A DNA stretch of 64,000 bases from Microstegium vimineum (taxonomy: Eukaryota > Streptophyta > Magnoliopsida > Poales > Poaceae). Numbering within the stretch: the first letter of the stretch is position 1; each line of letters opens with the position of its first letter. Location: assembly GCA_022036555.1 (NCBI GenBank), contig CM039123.1, positions 14,792,326 through 14,856,325 on the forward strand, in the 5' to 3' direction. The notes beneath the pieces are model-generated. The model saw only the letters and a list, made by a program, of their open reading frames with translations, ran no database searches and was not told where the DNA came from. The position numbers and the translations under genes are program-made. Below, one piece after another: positions 1 to 10,933 of this stretch.

Positions 1-1
1 A

Positions 2-1889
2 TCGGTACCTCAGCCGATAGGTACTACAACGCAATACTCGCAAGAAAGAGCGTACAATGAAACATCGGTACAACAACCGATGAATGTAATGAATATAATG
101 CCACAATGCAAACCAGTAAGTGCAAAATCACCCATCGGCAACACAGCCAATGCATGGTGTTGTCATGACTAGTACTGTGCGCACACCGATCATCTCAAGT
201 ACTTTGACGTCAAGGCCTGGAGAGATAAAACCTACTCAACCAGTAGACGTTCAGAGTTGCCCATCGGTTAATCAGCCGATGCATAATATTCAACAGATTG
301 GTGATGTTAATGGGTCGATTGCCATGGCCTGTTCAATACAAAGATTCGAAGGAGTACACCAATCCACTCAGCCAGTATGCGTTCAGAGTTGCCCATCGGT
401 TAAGCAGCCGATGCATAATGTTCAACAGGTTGATGCTGCTGATGTGTCAATTGCTTCGACTTTCTCACCCCGGAGATATAAAAAGGTACATCAACCTGCT
501 CAGTCGGTTGATGAGTCTGCGCATCGGCAAGATCAGAACACCAAAGTGTTTTTGACCGAGAAAGTAGAAGCTTCAGATTCGGATGAAGAGCCGAGTATCA
601 GCGTCTCTGAATTGGAGAAGTTCACCTTTGATATCACCGAAGCCGATCAGGATGTCAAGTCATTTAAGCCCAAGAAGACTTGGAGCGCAAGAGTACTCTT
701 TGTTGGACAAGGGGACTCCGAGTCAGATGAGGAGGTGAACATCGGCGCTGCTGAATGGGTGGAAGATGAGGAGCCGATACCATGTGCGCTCGGCCAGAAC
801 AGGGCTGGAAAGTTCACCTTCGATGTCACGAGGGCCGATGGGATATTTGACTTATTGCTTCAGGAAGGGCGAATTAAACTAGCCCTTAATCAAGTAATTC
901 CATCGGCCGAGGAACTCAAGAATACCAGGTACTGCAAGTGGCACAATGCAACTTCTCATAGTACCAATGACTGCAAAATATTCAGGCAGCAGTTGCAGTC
1001 AGAAATTGACTCTGGACGGATCCAATTTGAAAATCCTAAAGTCCAGAAACCGATGGAAATTGATCAGCGTCCGTTTCCAAATAATATGGTGGAAACCGGT
1101 GGAAAGACTAAGGTGCTGACATCGGACGCTGCTAGAAAGAGTGCATCGGTAGATCCTGATCATCAAGTGGTTGAGCGCGACGTCGAAAAGTTTGCCAATG
1201 ACAGGAAAGGCAAAAGAGTTGTTGATAAAGGTAGCAGTACTCGTAGGGCTCCTGGCATGGTAATCACTCACAAACAGCCAAGGGAAGAGTACCGGCAATT
1301 GCAAAAGGAACGACATTGGCAGAAAGGAAAGGAACAGGAACGGTTTCGGCAGAGGGACCACTGGAAGTGTCCCTTCTTCGTTCACTGTTGGGAAGAAGGC
1401 ATTAAGCTGCCTACTACCGATAACTGTCCTGAATGCAGTGGATACTACCCTGCCGATCGGTTAGGTAAGAAACCTTGCTTTGATGATCGAGCATCCAGTT
1501 ATGCCAAGCCACTCAGAGAGAAGAAGCCGGTGCATGACCGACTAGGGGGCAAGCTTAGTGCCCATGACAGACTTGGCAGGCGTGTTGAGCAAAGGGAGCC
1601 TTAGGAGGTGGCCAACGCGAGAGTGCCCGATGAAGACGTGCTCTCCAGAGGTTCAAGCATCGGGAAAAAAGCCGATGCAAACAATGAAGGGCAGCGCCAG
1701 CCTGTCTGGAAAACCAAACTCCCTCAGTGGTGCCCTAAGGGTCTAACCAAGACCCAGAGGAGAAGGATTCAGTGCCAACGCCGCGATAACCTGTACGATG
1801 ATGCAGAGCCCTCGGGGGAGAAGCAATGGAGGCCAAAGCGCAAGGATGGAGATCCATCGGCAGACGGCAATATTTTGCCGATGGTCTAA
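2..1889 (+). pseudogene. Degraded gag polyprotein of element 1
   Basis: Gag would form the retrotransposon particle. The main open frame runs 120-1604 and continues in the same frame past a TAG (1602-1604) to 1889. Before about 125 the frame differs, so a frameshift lies near the window start. The N-terminal part holds repeats of about 40-45 residues built on PSxxQPMH. Two cysteine/histidine clusters follow: CKWHN...H...DC around residue 275 and a C-C...C-x2-C cluster around residues 425-445. The stretch LPQWCPKGLTKTQRRRIQ (about 1710-1765) is typical of the gag-protease boundary in Tat elements. The sequence then breaks off where protease should begin. The frameshift and stop make it non-functional as read. 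Confidence 0.75.
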
Positions 1890-2094
1890 CCGGGGTCAAT
1901 CTTGGACCTGTTGGCTTGGGGGCCGCACTCGGCAAACTGGTGGTTTCAATTATTATACTTGGGGGCACCTGTCGATGGTTTGAGATGCCATACCACCGGT
2001 GGATTCGTTAACTGCCAGAGGAAGATGGTTGTGAGGATGATTCTGCCGCGCTTGCGTATGGTGACTAAGGGTGTGGTGCATGCGTTCTGGGAGT

Positions 2095-2285
2095 TATTCC
2101 TTGAAATTTCTTTGGTGATTCTATCGGCATTGTCTGAACTTCATTCCGATGGGAGTATGAAATTTTGTTGCCGATTATTGCTACCACAAACGACGATCGG
2201 GCTAAATACCAGGCTACGCTAAAGAGTTGGGATTACTCAAAGAAGATTTCAGCCGATTCGGTAAGTCACAGTGTCGATAATGGTC
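2095..2285 (+). pseudogene. Remnant of the second (archaeal-type) RNase H of a Tat pol
   Basis: Around 2176-2276 one frame reads ATTNDDRAKYQATLK, which matches the TNNRAEYxA segment of the additional RNase H that Tat elements carry after the first RNase H. The preceding bases can be read as a decayed start of the same domain with frameshifts. Nothing else of pol is recognisable between gag (ends 1889) and the antisense gene (ends 2588). It looks like a scrap left by a large internal deletion. Confidence 0.5.
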
Positions 2286-2587
2286 GCCGATAACTAGGTG
2301 AGAGTTTGCCAATGGTACTCTGGTATGGGGGTTGATTTTACTGATTGGGACTATGTTCTGGGCTTGGAGGATGGTTTTTAATCAGAGAAGTCCTTATCAG
2401 GTAAGACGGCCTGTTCCCAACAATGATTACATTCTAGGAACTCTCGAAGGAGTCGACGTATAGCGTGCTCGTTTGAACGCCGGTGAAAGGGAAGTTATAA
2501 TACATCGGCAAAAGCATATTGACATCATATTACAGAGCAAGGTCAAGTATCAATATTACATTTGCCGATGTGACAGAATTTAACAAG
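2286..2587. other. Non-coding spacer of element 1
   Basis: No supported gene. It contains scattered GCCGAT/ATCGGC motifs and short frames with stops. It lies between the RNase H scrap and the 3' end of the antisense gene, and is probably decayed pol or spacer. Confidence 0.5.
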
Positions 2588-5500
2588 TTACAACAGGGAG
2601 TGGATGACTGATATCGCACGCAGGCGAATTTGTTCTATTTCCTCTATCTCCCTGGCATCCTCATCGGTAGAGCCTTCAACCGACTTGATCTTGTTCTTTA
2701 AAGCGATGGCTTGTCGGGCATTGCTGTCCCTTTCTTGTCGCAGAGCCGTGATGGTGTCGGGAAGTTGGGCTCTCTTCTGGGCAACTGCATCCAAGGACTC
2801 TTCAACCTTTCTCAGCTCAGCTTGCAGTTCTTCCTTTCTTGCCGATAGTTGGATGAATGCTTGTTCAAGCTCAGTGTCGGAGGCCTCCACTTGGCCGATG
2901 TTCTTGTGCTTATCGTCGGCAATTTGCTTAAACTTGAGCATTTCTTTTGTGAGTTTGGATTGGGCATTCCTGTTGGCAATACGGCTTGAGGCCCGTTGGT
3001 ATTGCAATTGGCGGCTTTCAAGGAAGGTTGCTTGGATGAGAATCTCTTCTGCATCGGCAGGTAGCTGGCCTTGGATATCTTTGAAGATTGCCCTTGCTGC
3101 AGTCGAGTCCTGGACCAGCTAGGATGTATCTGTCTGTAGCTGAGAGAGTAACGCCTCAACCTTGGATTTCACTTCTGCCGATAGAGCTAGAGCAGAACTT
3201 TGCTCGTCTTCGTCCTCATCGGCAACATTTATGGCAAAAGAAAACAGGTTGTCTGCTCCAGCGGGGACTTGGTGTTCATCCTCGTCCTGAGGGTTTATGC
3301 CGAAGGAGAATAGGCTGTCTGGGGAGTCCGGGGCCTGAAAATGAAGGAGTTAAAATGTGCCGATCATAAAGCTATACTGTGAATTTTTAGGTGACCGACT
3401 TACCATCTTGAAGCGGATTTCTTGCCTGGGACTTGGCATGTTGGAGGGTCCAGCCTCATCTTAGAAATCGGCAACAATTGCCGATGAATGAGCTTCTGTT
3501 GCTGAAGCTGTTGGTGCTAGTGGTGTTGTTGTCGGCATTGCTTCCGACGTAGTAGCTGCTTCCCTTGGTGGCAACACCGTTCTTTCATCAGGAATCTCGG
3601 CTGGTGAAGGCGCCGATACCGATGTCGCCGCCGCTGCTACAGCAAATGGAGCCGTCCCTTGGTTAGGGCTTTCATCCGGTGTAAGCACTGGTGCCGATAC
3701 CGATGCCGTTGGTTCCTGTGGTGGCAACGCTATGCTCTCATCGGGGATTTCAGCCGGTGCCGATGCCGATGCCGCCTCCGCCGCTGCAGCAGGTGGAGTT
3801 GTCTCTGGGTCAGGGACGTTGTCCAGAGGATTATCAAGAATTGGAGCTGTCGACAGTCCTGCCGATGGTGCGGTGGTAACTAGTGGCGCAGTTGAAGCCG
3901 ATGGCGAAGATGGGCTAGCCAGCCTCAAGCGCCTCTTCTTCCTTGGCGCAGTAGCAGGAGATCCAGCCTGTTTCGACGAGGACTGGGGGGCATCGGCAGC
4001 CGAACTTGGAGGTACTTGTCTGCTTGGAGCAGCTACCGATGACCTCATAGCCTGAAAATATTCAATGCAAGTTATACAAAATAGAATATTGCCGATGAAG
4101 CATTATGTAATCAGCGTGAGTGATGATGAATTTACTGCAAACACCCACGTCAGGGCAGCAGCAGCGGCTGATGTAGCCTTGGCTTTCGCAGGTGTCGACG
4201 TAGGTACCTATTGAGGGGTGAAAGCGGCTAATGTGGGGGCCTTGTTGCCGATGAGTGATACGGGACTCATCATTCGGAGCTTGAAGGGCTTGCCACTCCT
4301 GCTCATCGGAGGAATCGGATCGTCAACCTGCTGAGTGTGAAGGGGTCAGATGCCGATGACAGGGGTAAAGTAATAAGGAATGCATCGGAATAAAACTTAC
4401 TGTGTCATCGGGGACGATGTGATTGACGTCAATCATGTGCCGATAGTAATGTGATGACTTCACAAACAGTCGACACCTCCATTCTTGCCACCAGGACTTG
4501 TACTCATTTGTAATGAAGGAAGTTGGTGACCAGGAGGACAGGTCAAGGTCTGACACATCGGCATTGGGAGGAAGGTTGACAACCTTCTTCCAGTCCAGAG
4601 CGCTGGAGAATGTCTGCCTAGGCTTCACTACCTTGGAGTAACAAAGCTTGATCGACAGTTGACCGAACGCCAGTTGTCTTGCCACTACCGATGGGTAATA
4701 GAACTCAAATGATGGAGGGGCGTTCTTTCCCGATCCGAAGATGTTTACTGGAATAGCTCGAGGAGTGATGCTGGCCTTCATAATTATCTGGTTCTCAGGC
4801 ACATTCCCATCGGTAAGGTTAAATAGCAGTGGGAACTGGTTGTCTTCGTCGGCATATGGCCACCAGAGCCGTTCGGTGGCAGGAATTCCATTATAAAACT
4901 TCTGAAAGAATAAACCGAATTGCTCTGCATCGGCATTGGTCCCTGGCAGCACTATAATTGCCTCTCCAAAGTTGAGTGGAGGGCGAGCTGCTGATTCATC
5001 ATCTCTACACTGAGGTTTTCCGATATGTCTCTCGGGAATCGTTGGGCAAACAAGTCGAATTGATGTGCTTTCTGCATCTGTGCGTTCAACCACATATTGA
5101 GAAACCACTAGGGACCGCCAAGGTTGCCGATGTGCTCGCCTAGCAGTAACTTCTAGGATACTTGATGGAGAAGGCGATATACCGATCCTAGAAGATATCT
5201 GCCTAGGGGAAGTCTCGTCCCATCGGCAAGTAGCTCAGCTGCTGGACGATGCATGGCAGTGGGTCCAACTGCTCTGCCACAGAAGATGAACTTTTCTAGC
5301 CACATATTCAGAAAAGTGGCGTGCTCTCTCTGGTTTACCGATCCTGTTTTCTGGCACTCGTGAATATAGCCTGTCCAGCCGCCGATGTTCCGAGTATTCA
5401 CTTTGTACTCGGCTTTCCTGTTGAATAAAGTGAAGGTATCGGCAGAAGAGACGTCCAAGCCGGTCAACATATGGACATCGGCAAGAGTGGGGGTGGCTGG

Positions 5501-5980
5501 TCCGTGTCGAAAAAGAAAAGCGTTCATCGTGTCAGACCAGAAGTAGGAGGCAGCTATCAGCATGTTCTCATTTCTCTCCATATCGGCAATAGAAAGCCGG
5601 ATGCATTGATCTAGATTGCGCTCTTGCCAGTAAACTTGCTGCACTCTAGCGACCCTGAGGTACCAGCCCTTCCACCCCTTAGTAGGTTTGGGCCATGATC
5701 GGAAAGCATCCTTCCACAGTCCTAAACCAAAGCATTCAGATCTGAATGGGATCCGGTTGGTTTCTGCATTGATTATGAAGGTGGGATCCGGATTTCCCAT
5801 GGGGCCTAAACAGCTAAAGGTGGAACCAGCAAGTGGGATCACTACCTTGTTGTACAGTTCCTAGGAAAGATCAGAAAGGGAACGGGGATAAATCCAGATC
5901 TGTGCGAGAAAAGAACCAGCAGAAGGTTGGATTAGGAAAAGAATAGGTCTCACCTTTGGGATGTCGACTTGGATCGCCAT
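2588..5980 (-). pseudogene. Antisense plant-mobile-domain (PMD) gene of element 1, multi-exon, decayed
   Basis: PMD proteins (aminotransferase-like plant mobile domain) occur in plant nuclear proteins and transposons; their biochemical role is unsettled. A short first exon (5980-5954) encodes MAIQVDIPK and ends at a GTGAG donor. The main exon starts at 5860 after TTTCCTAG and runs to a GTAAGT donor at 4400. It holds the PMD: aromatic-rich blocks such as GGWTGYIHECQ and FEFYYPSVVARQLAFGQL. Further exons give a linker at 4048-3461 with KKRRLRL and Ala/Pro/Ser repeats of about 45 residues, then from 3340 an acidic segment and a long coiled coil ending at 2588. Breaks: TAG at 5155-5153, 5110-5108 and near 3120, a TAA at 3463-3461, and a frameshift near 5000. 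It was probably once a spliced protein with PMD, linker and coiled coil. Confidence 0.75.
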
Positions 5981-6135
5981 TGGAGTTGAAGGGTGCTTGC
6001 AGTTCGTCCTTAGATTGCGAAAGGGTACTGTTGCTCGAGCTCGTGTCCTTCAGAGCGGCTGGAGGTTGAAGACGAAGGCAGGGAGGTGAAAGTGAAAATG
6101 GACTCAGGGTAAAAAGGTAGTGTGGATCCCGGTAA

Positions 6136-6143
6136 CTTTTATA
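6136..6143 (-). promoter_or_regulatory. Candidate TATA box of the antisense PMD gene
   Basis: The minus strand reads TATAAAAG, about 155 bases upstream of the PMD start codon at 5980. No ATG lies between the expected transcription start and that codon. Position and sequence fit a core promoter internal to the element; activity is inference. Confidence 0.5.
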
Positions 6144-6389
6144 AGCTTGCCCAGGGGTATTTCGGGGTTGCGGTCCACGCTGTGCAGGAATGTGGAGAGG
6201 TCCGCGGTAGATACGCGCGGTGATCGAGGTGGTCTGCAACTGTTTGTGCTACAATCGAGGGATTTTATTATTAAATTGCAGTTCCACACACGGAGATCGA
6301 GGAAACTGTGTATCTATCTCGAAGGCAACGGCTACAGCAACGGCTACAGTGGAGAGAATTTCGGCACGTAAAGTATTATACATTCCGAA

Positions 6390-6402
6390 ACTGGGGGGCA
6401 TG
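6390..6402 (+). other. Polypurine tract of element 1
   Basis: A G-rich tract (ACTGGGGGGCATG) directly abuts the LTR start TGTTGACACC, the expected position of the plus-strand primer. Confidence 0.7.
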
Positions 6403-6589
6403 TGTTGACACCGTTTTTCAGCACGTGTCAAATGAGCTAAGGATTGACTGGTCAATGGCTGTTTGCTATCGGCATCGGGAAAGCATGAGTTGACATTGTC
6501 GATGAGGGTGCTGCGGGAAGACCAAGTGTGGTGCCGATGGAGGCTGGATGATCTTTGCCGACAAAGGTTAATTGGTGAAGTCTTGCTGA

Positions 6590-6800
6590 TGCTGATTGCC
6601 GATGAAGAGTCATTCCCGATTGCCGATGAGAGGTCATTGCCAAATACCGATGAAGGGTCATTGCCGACTGCCGATGAAGGATGGTTGCCAATTGCCGATA
6701 GGGAATGATTGGTGAAGACAGTTACCAGCACAAAGTCGCTAATCGGGAAATGTTGCCGATTGCCGATCGGGAAAGTATTGCCGATGCCGATGGGTGTGAC
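6590..6800 (+). repeat. Degenerate tandem array of GCCGAT-containing units in the LTR
   Basis: Units of about 22-27 bases carrying TTGCCGATGA or TTGCCGATAG plus a GGTCATTG-like spacer recur at least six times. They lie upstream of the LTR TATA box, in the region expected to be U3. Confidence 0.7.
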
Positions 6801-7111
6801 TTAGCGCTTGGTGGCAGCAGAAGACTACAGGTGGCCAAAGAAGGAAGTCGCAGGGATCTGCCGATGGAAAGTTTCCATCGAGGAGAAGTATAAGGAAACT
6901 GGTGTTTTACCAGTATTATTGTTATTATTATGGTAGTTTGAGTCCGGCTCTTGCATGAGTCATTTATTTTCCTTTAAAATAGGCGTGTTTGTTTAGGAAA
7001 GTAATATTATTGTTTTAGATCCAATTCCTACGTGAGTCAGTTTCCTTAAAATTAGGAGTTTGTTTTAGGAAGGATAAGTGTCGTGTCTTTGTACAACTCT
7101 CCATGCGGGAG

Positions 7112-7119
7112 TATAAATA
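7112..7119 (+). promoter_or_regulatory. TATA box in the element 1 LTR
   Basis: TATAAATA in the context CGGGAGTATAAATACG, about 500 bases before the LTR end. This suggests an R region starting near 7145. Confidence 0.65.
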
Positions 7120-7315
7120 CGTGCCTGAGGGCTACGGAAAAAATATCAATCCAATATCAAACAAATCAATTTTATCTTATTCTACTTTTTATCGCAATTT
7201 ACCTTTATTGCATTAGTTGTAGTTTATCAACGAGTTCTTCAAGCTTCGACTGGCTGCATCACCTTGATCTCCGTCAAATCCTTGCAAGTTCCGCGTGGGA
7301 GTACCTCTGAGCCTT

Positions 7316-7500
7316 GGCATCCGGGCGCATCGCTGTTGCCTCGTTCAGCTCTGCTCTAGTTATCCTGATCAACCCCCAATCCCAGCATCCGGGCGCATCG
7401 CCGTTGTCTAGATTGGATCTTGTTCTAGTTATCTTTGATCAATCTGGGCTTTGACATCCGGGCGCATCGCCGTTGTCTCGTTCAGTTTTGTTCTAGTTAT
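7316..7500 (+). repeat. Three ~65-bp tandem repeats near the LTR 3' end
   Basis: Each unit begins CATCCGGGCGCATCGC and continues with CGTTG and a CTCTAGTTATC-like tail. The copies are imperfect. Confidence 0.75.
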
Positions 7501-7606
7501 CATCCTTGTCGATTAACTGGTCAAATCGACTGGCATGTCTCCAGAATACCGAGCATTGGGTAATAGCCCGAGGTGTTCGCAGATCCTGACGCTTTTTGTG
7601 TCAACA

Positions 7607-8330
7607 AGAGGTTTTCTCCGTTCGAGCCCAGGCTCCTCGGTACCTCGACTGGTCCCACACGCCAATCACCTTCGATCAGGACGACCACCCCGAGCACATC
7701 CCCAGCGCAGGGGTCTACCCGCTCGTCGTCGATCCAATCATCCTCAACACCCGCCTCACGAAGGTACTCATGGATGGGGGGAGCAGCCTCAACATCATCT
7801 ACGCCGAGACCCTCGACCTCCTGGGAATCCCGAGGACCATGCTCCTGCCCAGCGCGGGGGGGTTCCATGGGATCGTCCCAGGGAAGAAGGCACTCCCGAT
7901 CGGCCGCATCAAGCTACCTGTCTGTTTCGGTGTCCCCTCGAACTTCAGAAAGGAAGAACTGACCTTTGAGGTGCTTGCATTCCGAGGCACCTACCATGCC
8001 ATCATCGGTCGACCGGGGTACGCCAAGTTCATGGCGGTCCCGAACTATACCTACCTCAAGCTCAAGATGTTGGGGCCCTCGGGGGTTATCACCGTCGACA
8101 CCTCCTACGAGCACGCATACGACTGCGACGTCGAGTGCGTGGAAAAAGCCAAAGCTGTCGAGGATCCGGCCATCCTCGCGGCCCTCGACGACTTGTCCGG
8201 AGAGATCCCCGACCCCAAGCGACACGCCGGCAACTTCAAGCCGGTGGAAGACACCAAGACCGTCCCGCTCGACCCCGGCCTCGCGGAGGGGAAGGTGCTG
8301 ACGATCAGCGCCACCCTCGAGCCCAAATAG
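7607..8330 (+). pseudogene. Aspartic protease and start of reverse transcriptase region, element 2 pol
   Basis: The frame resumes right after the inserted LTR. Residues VLMDGGSSLNIIYAETL (about 7766-7816) form the protease active site, with DGG in place of the usual DTG or DSG, as is common in Tat elements. The frame closes at a TAG (8328-8330) in the context CCCAAATAG; the next frame is the same phase and continues the protein, so this is a nonsense mutation within one polyprotein. The 5' part is missing because of the element 1 insertion. Confidence 0.8.
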
Positions 8331-8336
8331 GAAGCA

Positions 8337-9065
8337 GTGCCTGTCGACTTTCTCCGTGCGAACGCCGATGTGTTTGCATGGAGTCCCTCGGATATGTCGG
8401 GCATTCCGAGGGAGATCGCTAAGCACTCCTTGGACATCCGGGCCGGGTCCAAACCGGTGAAGCAACGGCTGCGCCGCTTCGACGAGGAGAAGTGCAGGAT
8501 CATCGGGGAGGAGGTCGACAAGCTTTTGAAGGCCGGATTCATCAAGGAGGTACATCATCCCGAGTGGCTAGCTAACCCCGTGCTTGTTAAGAAAAAGAAT
8601 GGGAAGGATAGGATGTGTGTAGACTACACTAGTTTAAATAAAGCCTGTCCCAAGGTTCCTTTCCCACTACCACGCATCGACCAAATAGTGGATTCCACTA
8701 CGGGATGCGAAACCCTCTGCTTCCTCGATGCATACTCCGGCTACCACCAAATAAAAATGAAGGAATCCGATCAGCTCGCAACTTCCTTCATCACTCCCTT
8801 CGGCATGTTTTGCTACCTCACCATGCCCTTCGGTCTCCGAAACACCGAGGCCACCTACCAGCAATGCATGCTCCACGTCTTCGGGAAACACATAGGGCCG
8901 ACCATCGAGGCCTACGTCAACGACATCGTGGTCAAGTCCAAGACATTCGGAAACCTGGTCGGAGACCTCGAGATCACGTTTGGGTGCCTCCGGGCGAATC
9001 GCATAAAACTAAACCTTGAGAAGTGTGTCTTCGGGTCCCTCGAGGCATGCTCTTGGGGTACATAG
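8337..9065 (+). pseudogene. Reverse transcriptase of element 2, catalytically altered
   Basis: Fingers and palm motifs are clear: CVDYTSLNKACP, FLDAYSGYHQIKM and FCYLTMPFGLRN. The catalytic box reads YVND (8913-8924) where the family has YVDD, so the first catalytic aspartate is asparagine. The codon is AAC at 8919-8921, in a former CpG context. One G is missing near 9033-9035, which shifts the frame; the protein continues in the frame that is open from 9023. The enzyme from this copy should be inactive. Confidence 0.85.
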
Positions 9066-10933
9066 TTTCCCAGTGCGGGATCGAGGCCAATCCCGAGAAG
9101 GTAACCGCAATCACGAGGATGGGCCCGATCAACGACCTCAAGAGCGTGCAAAGGGTCATGGGGTGCCTCGCCGCCCTCAGCCGGTTCATCTCGAGGCTCG
9201 GAGAGAAGGCCCTACCCCTTTATCGCCTCCTGAAGAAGACGGAACACTTCGCGTGGACCACTGAAGCCGAGGAATCACTCTCGAAGCTCAAGGCCGTGCT
9301 CACCTCGCCCCCTGTCTTGGTACCCCCGAGTCCGGCCGAGCCCCACTTGCTCTACGTCGCAGCAACTACCCAGGTAGTCAGCGCGGTCGTAGTAGTCGAG
9401 AGGGAGGAGGAAGGACACGCCCTGCCGGTTCAGAGGCCTGTCTACTTCGTGAGCGAGGTGCTTTCCGAGACCAAGACGAGATACCCCCACATCCAGAAGC
9501 TATTGTACGCGATCGTCCTCACTCGGCGTAAGCTCCAACACTATTTCCTGGGCCACCTGGTCACTGTGGTCTCATCTTTCCCCCTCGGAGAGATAATCCA
9601 GAACCGGGAGGCGTTTGGAAGGATCGCCAAGTGGTCAGCCGAGCTCATGGGGGAGACTCTCTCCTACGCCCCTCGGAAGGCCATCAAGTCTCAGGTACTA
9701 GCAGATTTTGTTGCAGAATGGACCGACACTCAACTACCCCCAGCGCAGGTTCAAAACGAGCTCTGGACCATGTACTTCGACGGATCGTTGACGAAGACGG
9801 GGGCAGGCGCCGGATTGCTGTTCATATCACCCTCAGGGGTCCACATGCGCTACGTCATCCGGCTCCATTTCCCCGCCTCCAACAACGTTGCCGAGTACGA
9901 GGCCCTCGTCAGCGGCCTGCGCATCGCCATCGAGCTCGGGGTTCGACGCCTCGACGTGCGAGGGGACTCTCAGTTGGTGATCGACCAAGTGATGAAAGAT
10001 TCGAGCTGCCACGACCCCAAGATGGAAGCATACTGCAAGGAGGTCCGAAAACTCGAGGACAAATTCTACAGCCTCGAGCTCAACCACGTCGCCCGTCGGT
10101 ACAACGAAGCTGCCGACAAGCTGGCCAAAATCGCGTCTACTCGAGGTACGGTTCCTCCCGACATCTTCTCGAGGGATCTACACAAATCGTCCGTCGACCT
10201 AGACTCAGGGGCTCCCGCCCTCGAGCAAGGGGTTGATCGACCCCCCTCGACCGATCCACCCTCGGGCGTGGAAGAGGTCATGGAGATCGACGGGGCTGCC
10301 GCAGCGCCAACCCTTCCTACGGATTGGCGTGCACCCTACCTCGAGTACCTGACACGGGGCGAACTCCCAGAGGACCGCACGAAGGCCCGTCGTATAGCCC
10401 GACGTGCCAAAACCTACGTCTTGTACGGGGACGGCCGTGAGCTATATCGACATAGCCCCTCCGGGGTACTTCAGCGCTGCCTCACCCTCGAGGAGGGGAG
10501 GGCACTGCTGAAGGATCTACACTTGGGGGCTTGTGGCCACCACGCGGCGCCGAGAAAGCTGATAGGAAGTGCCTTTCGACAGGGCTTCTACTGGCCGACA
10601 GCCGTCACCGACGCCACCAAACTCGTTCGATCTTGCAAGGGATGCCAATGCTATGCCAGGCAGACCCACCTACCCGCCCAAGATCTTCACATGATACCCA
10701 TAACCTGGTCATTCGCAGTATGGGGGCTCGACATGGTCGGCCCCCTGAAAAGAACCAAGGGTGGCCACACTCACCTCCTCATGGCTATAGACAAGTTCTC
10801 TAAGTGGATCGAGGCTCGACCCATCGCCAACATCCAGTCTCGACAAGCCATGCTATTCTTCACCGACATCATCCACCGCTTTGGCGTCCCCAACGTCATC
10901 ATCACCGACAACGGCACGCAATTCACCGGATAA
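9023..10933 (+). pseudogene. RT thumb, RNase H, second RNase H and integrase core of element 2
   Basis: After the frameshift the frame encodes the RT connection, then a first RNase H whose catalytic positions look degenerate (LLYVAATTQVVS), then a second, archaeal-type RNase H with MYFDGSLTKTGAGAG, NNVAEYEAL and DSQLVIDQVM around 9770-10130. The integrase follows: zinc-binding HH...C-x2-C near 10540-10650 and core residues D in GLDMVG and D in TDNGTQF. The frame ends at a TAA (10931-10933) inside the integrase core, before the catalytic glutamate. Two RNase H domains are diagnostic of Tat elements. Confidence 0.85.

Larger units (their letters stand above)
1..7606 (+). mobile_element. Element 1: pol-deleted Tat-lineage Ty3/gypsy retrotransposon (5' end off window)
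   Basis: Order seen: gag, a scrap of RNase H, an antisense spliced gene of plant-mobile-domain type, a purine tract and a 3' LTR ending at 7606. Protease, reverse transcriptase and integrase are absent, so the copy is non-autonomous. It is inserted into the protease region of element 2; the element 2 reading frame resumes directly after the LTR. The expected 5-base duplication would be AGAGG at 7607-7611, but its partner lies off the window. The motif GCCGAT and its complement ATCGGC recur throughout, in coding and non-coding parts alike, which sets this element apart from its neighbours. Confidence 0.85.
6403..7606 (+). repeat. 3' LTR of element 1 (1204 bp)
   Basis: It starts TGTTGACACC and ends GTGTCAACA, an inverted terminal repeat. 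It contains a GCCGAT-rich array (about 6590-6800), a TATA box (TATAAATA, 7112-7119) followed by AT-rich sequence, and three spaced copies of CATCCGGGCGCATCGC near 7318, 7384 and 7449. The element 2 reading frame resumes directly after the end, which fixes the right boundary. Confidence 0.85.

Noticed and set aside
6104..6731. Minus-strand frames (60-160 codons) over the end and LTR of element 1
   Set aside because: Driven by the GCCGAT repeats; no homology seen and they overlap the LTR boundary.
1..7606. GCCGAT as a drought-response (DRE/CRT) element
   Set aside because: The known core is CCGAC; CCGAT is a different sequence, so no such claim is made.
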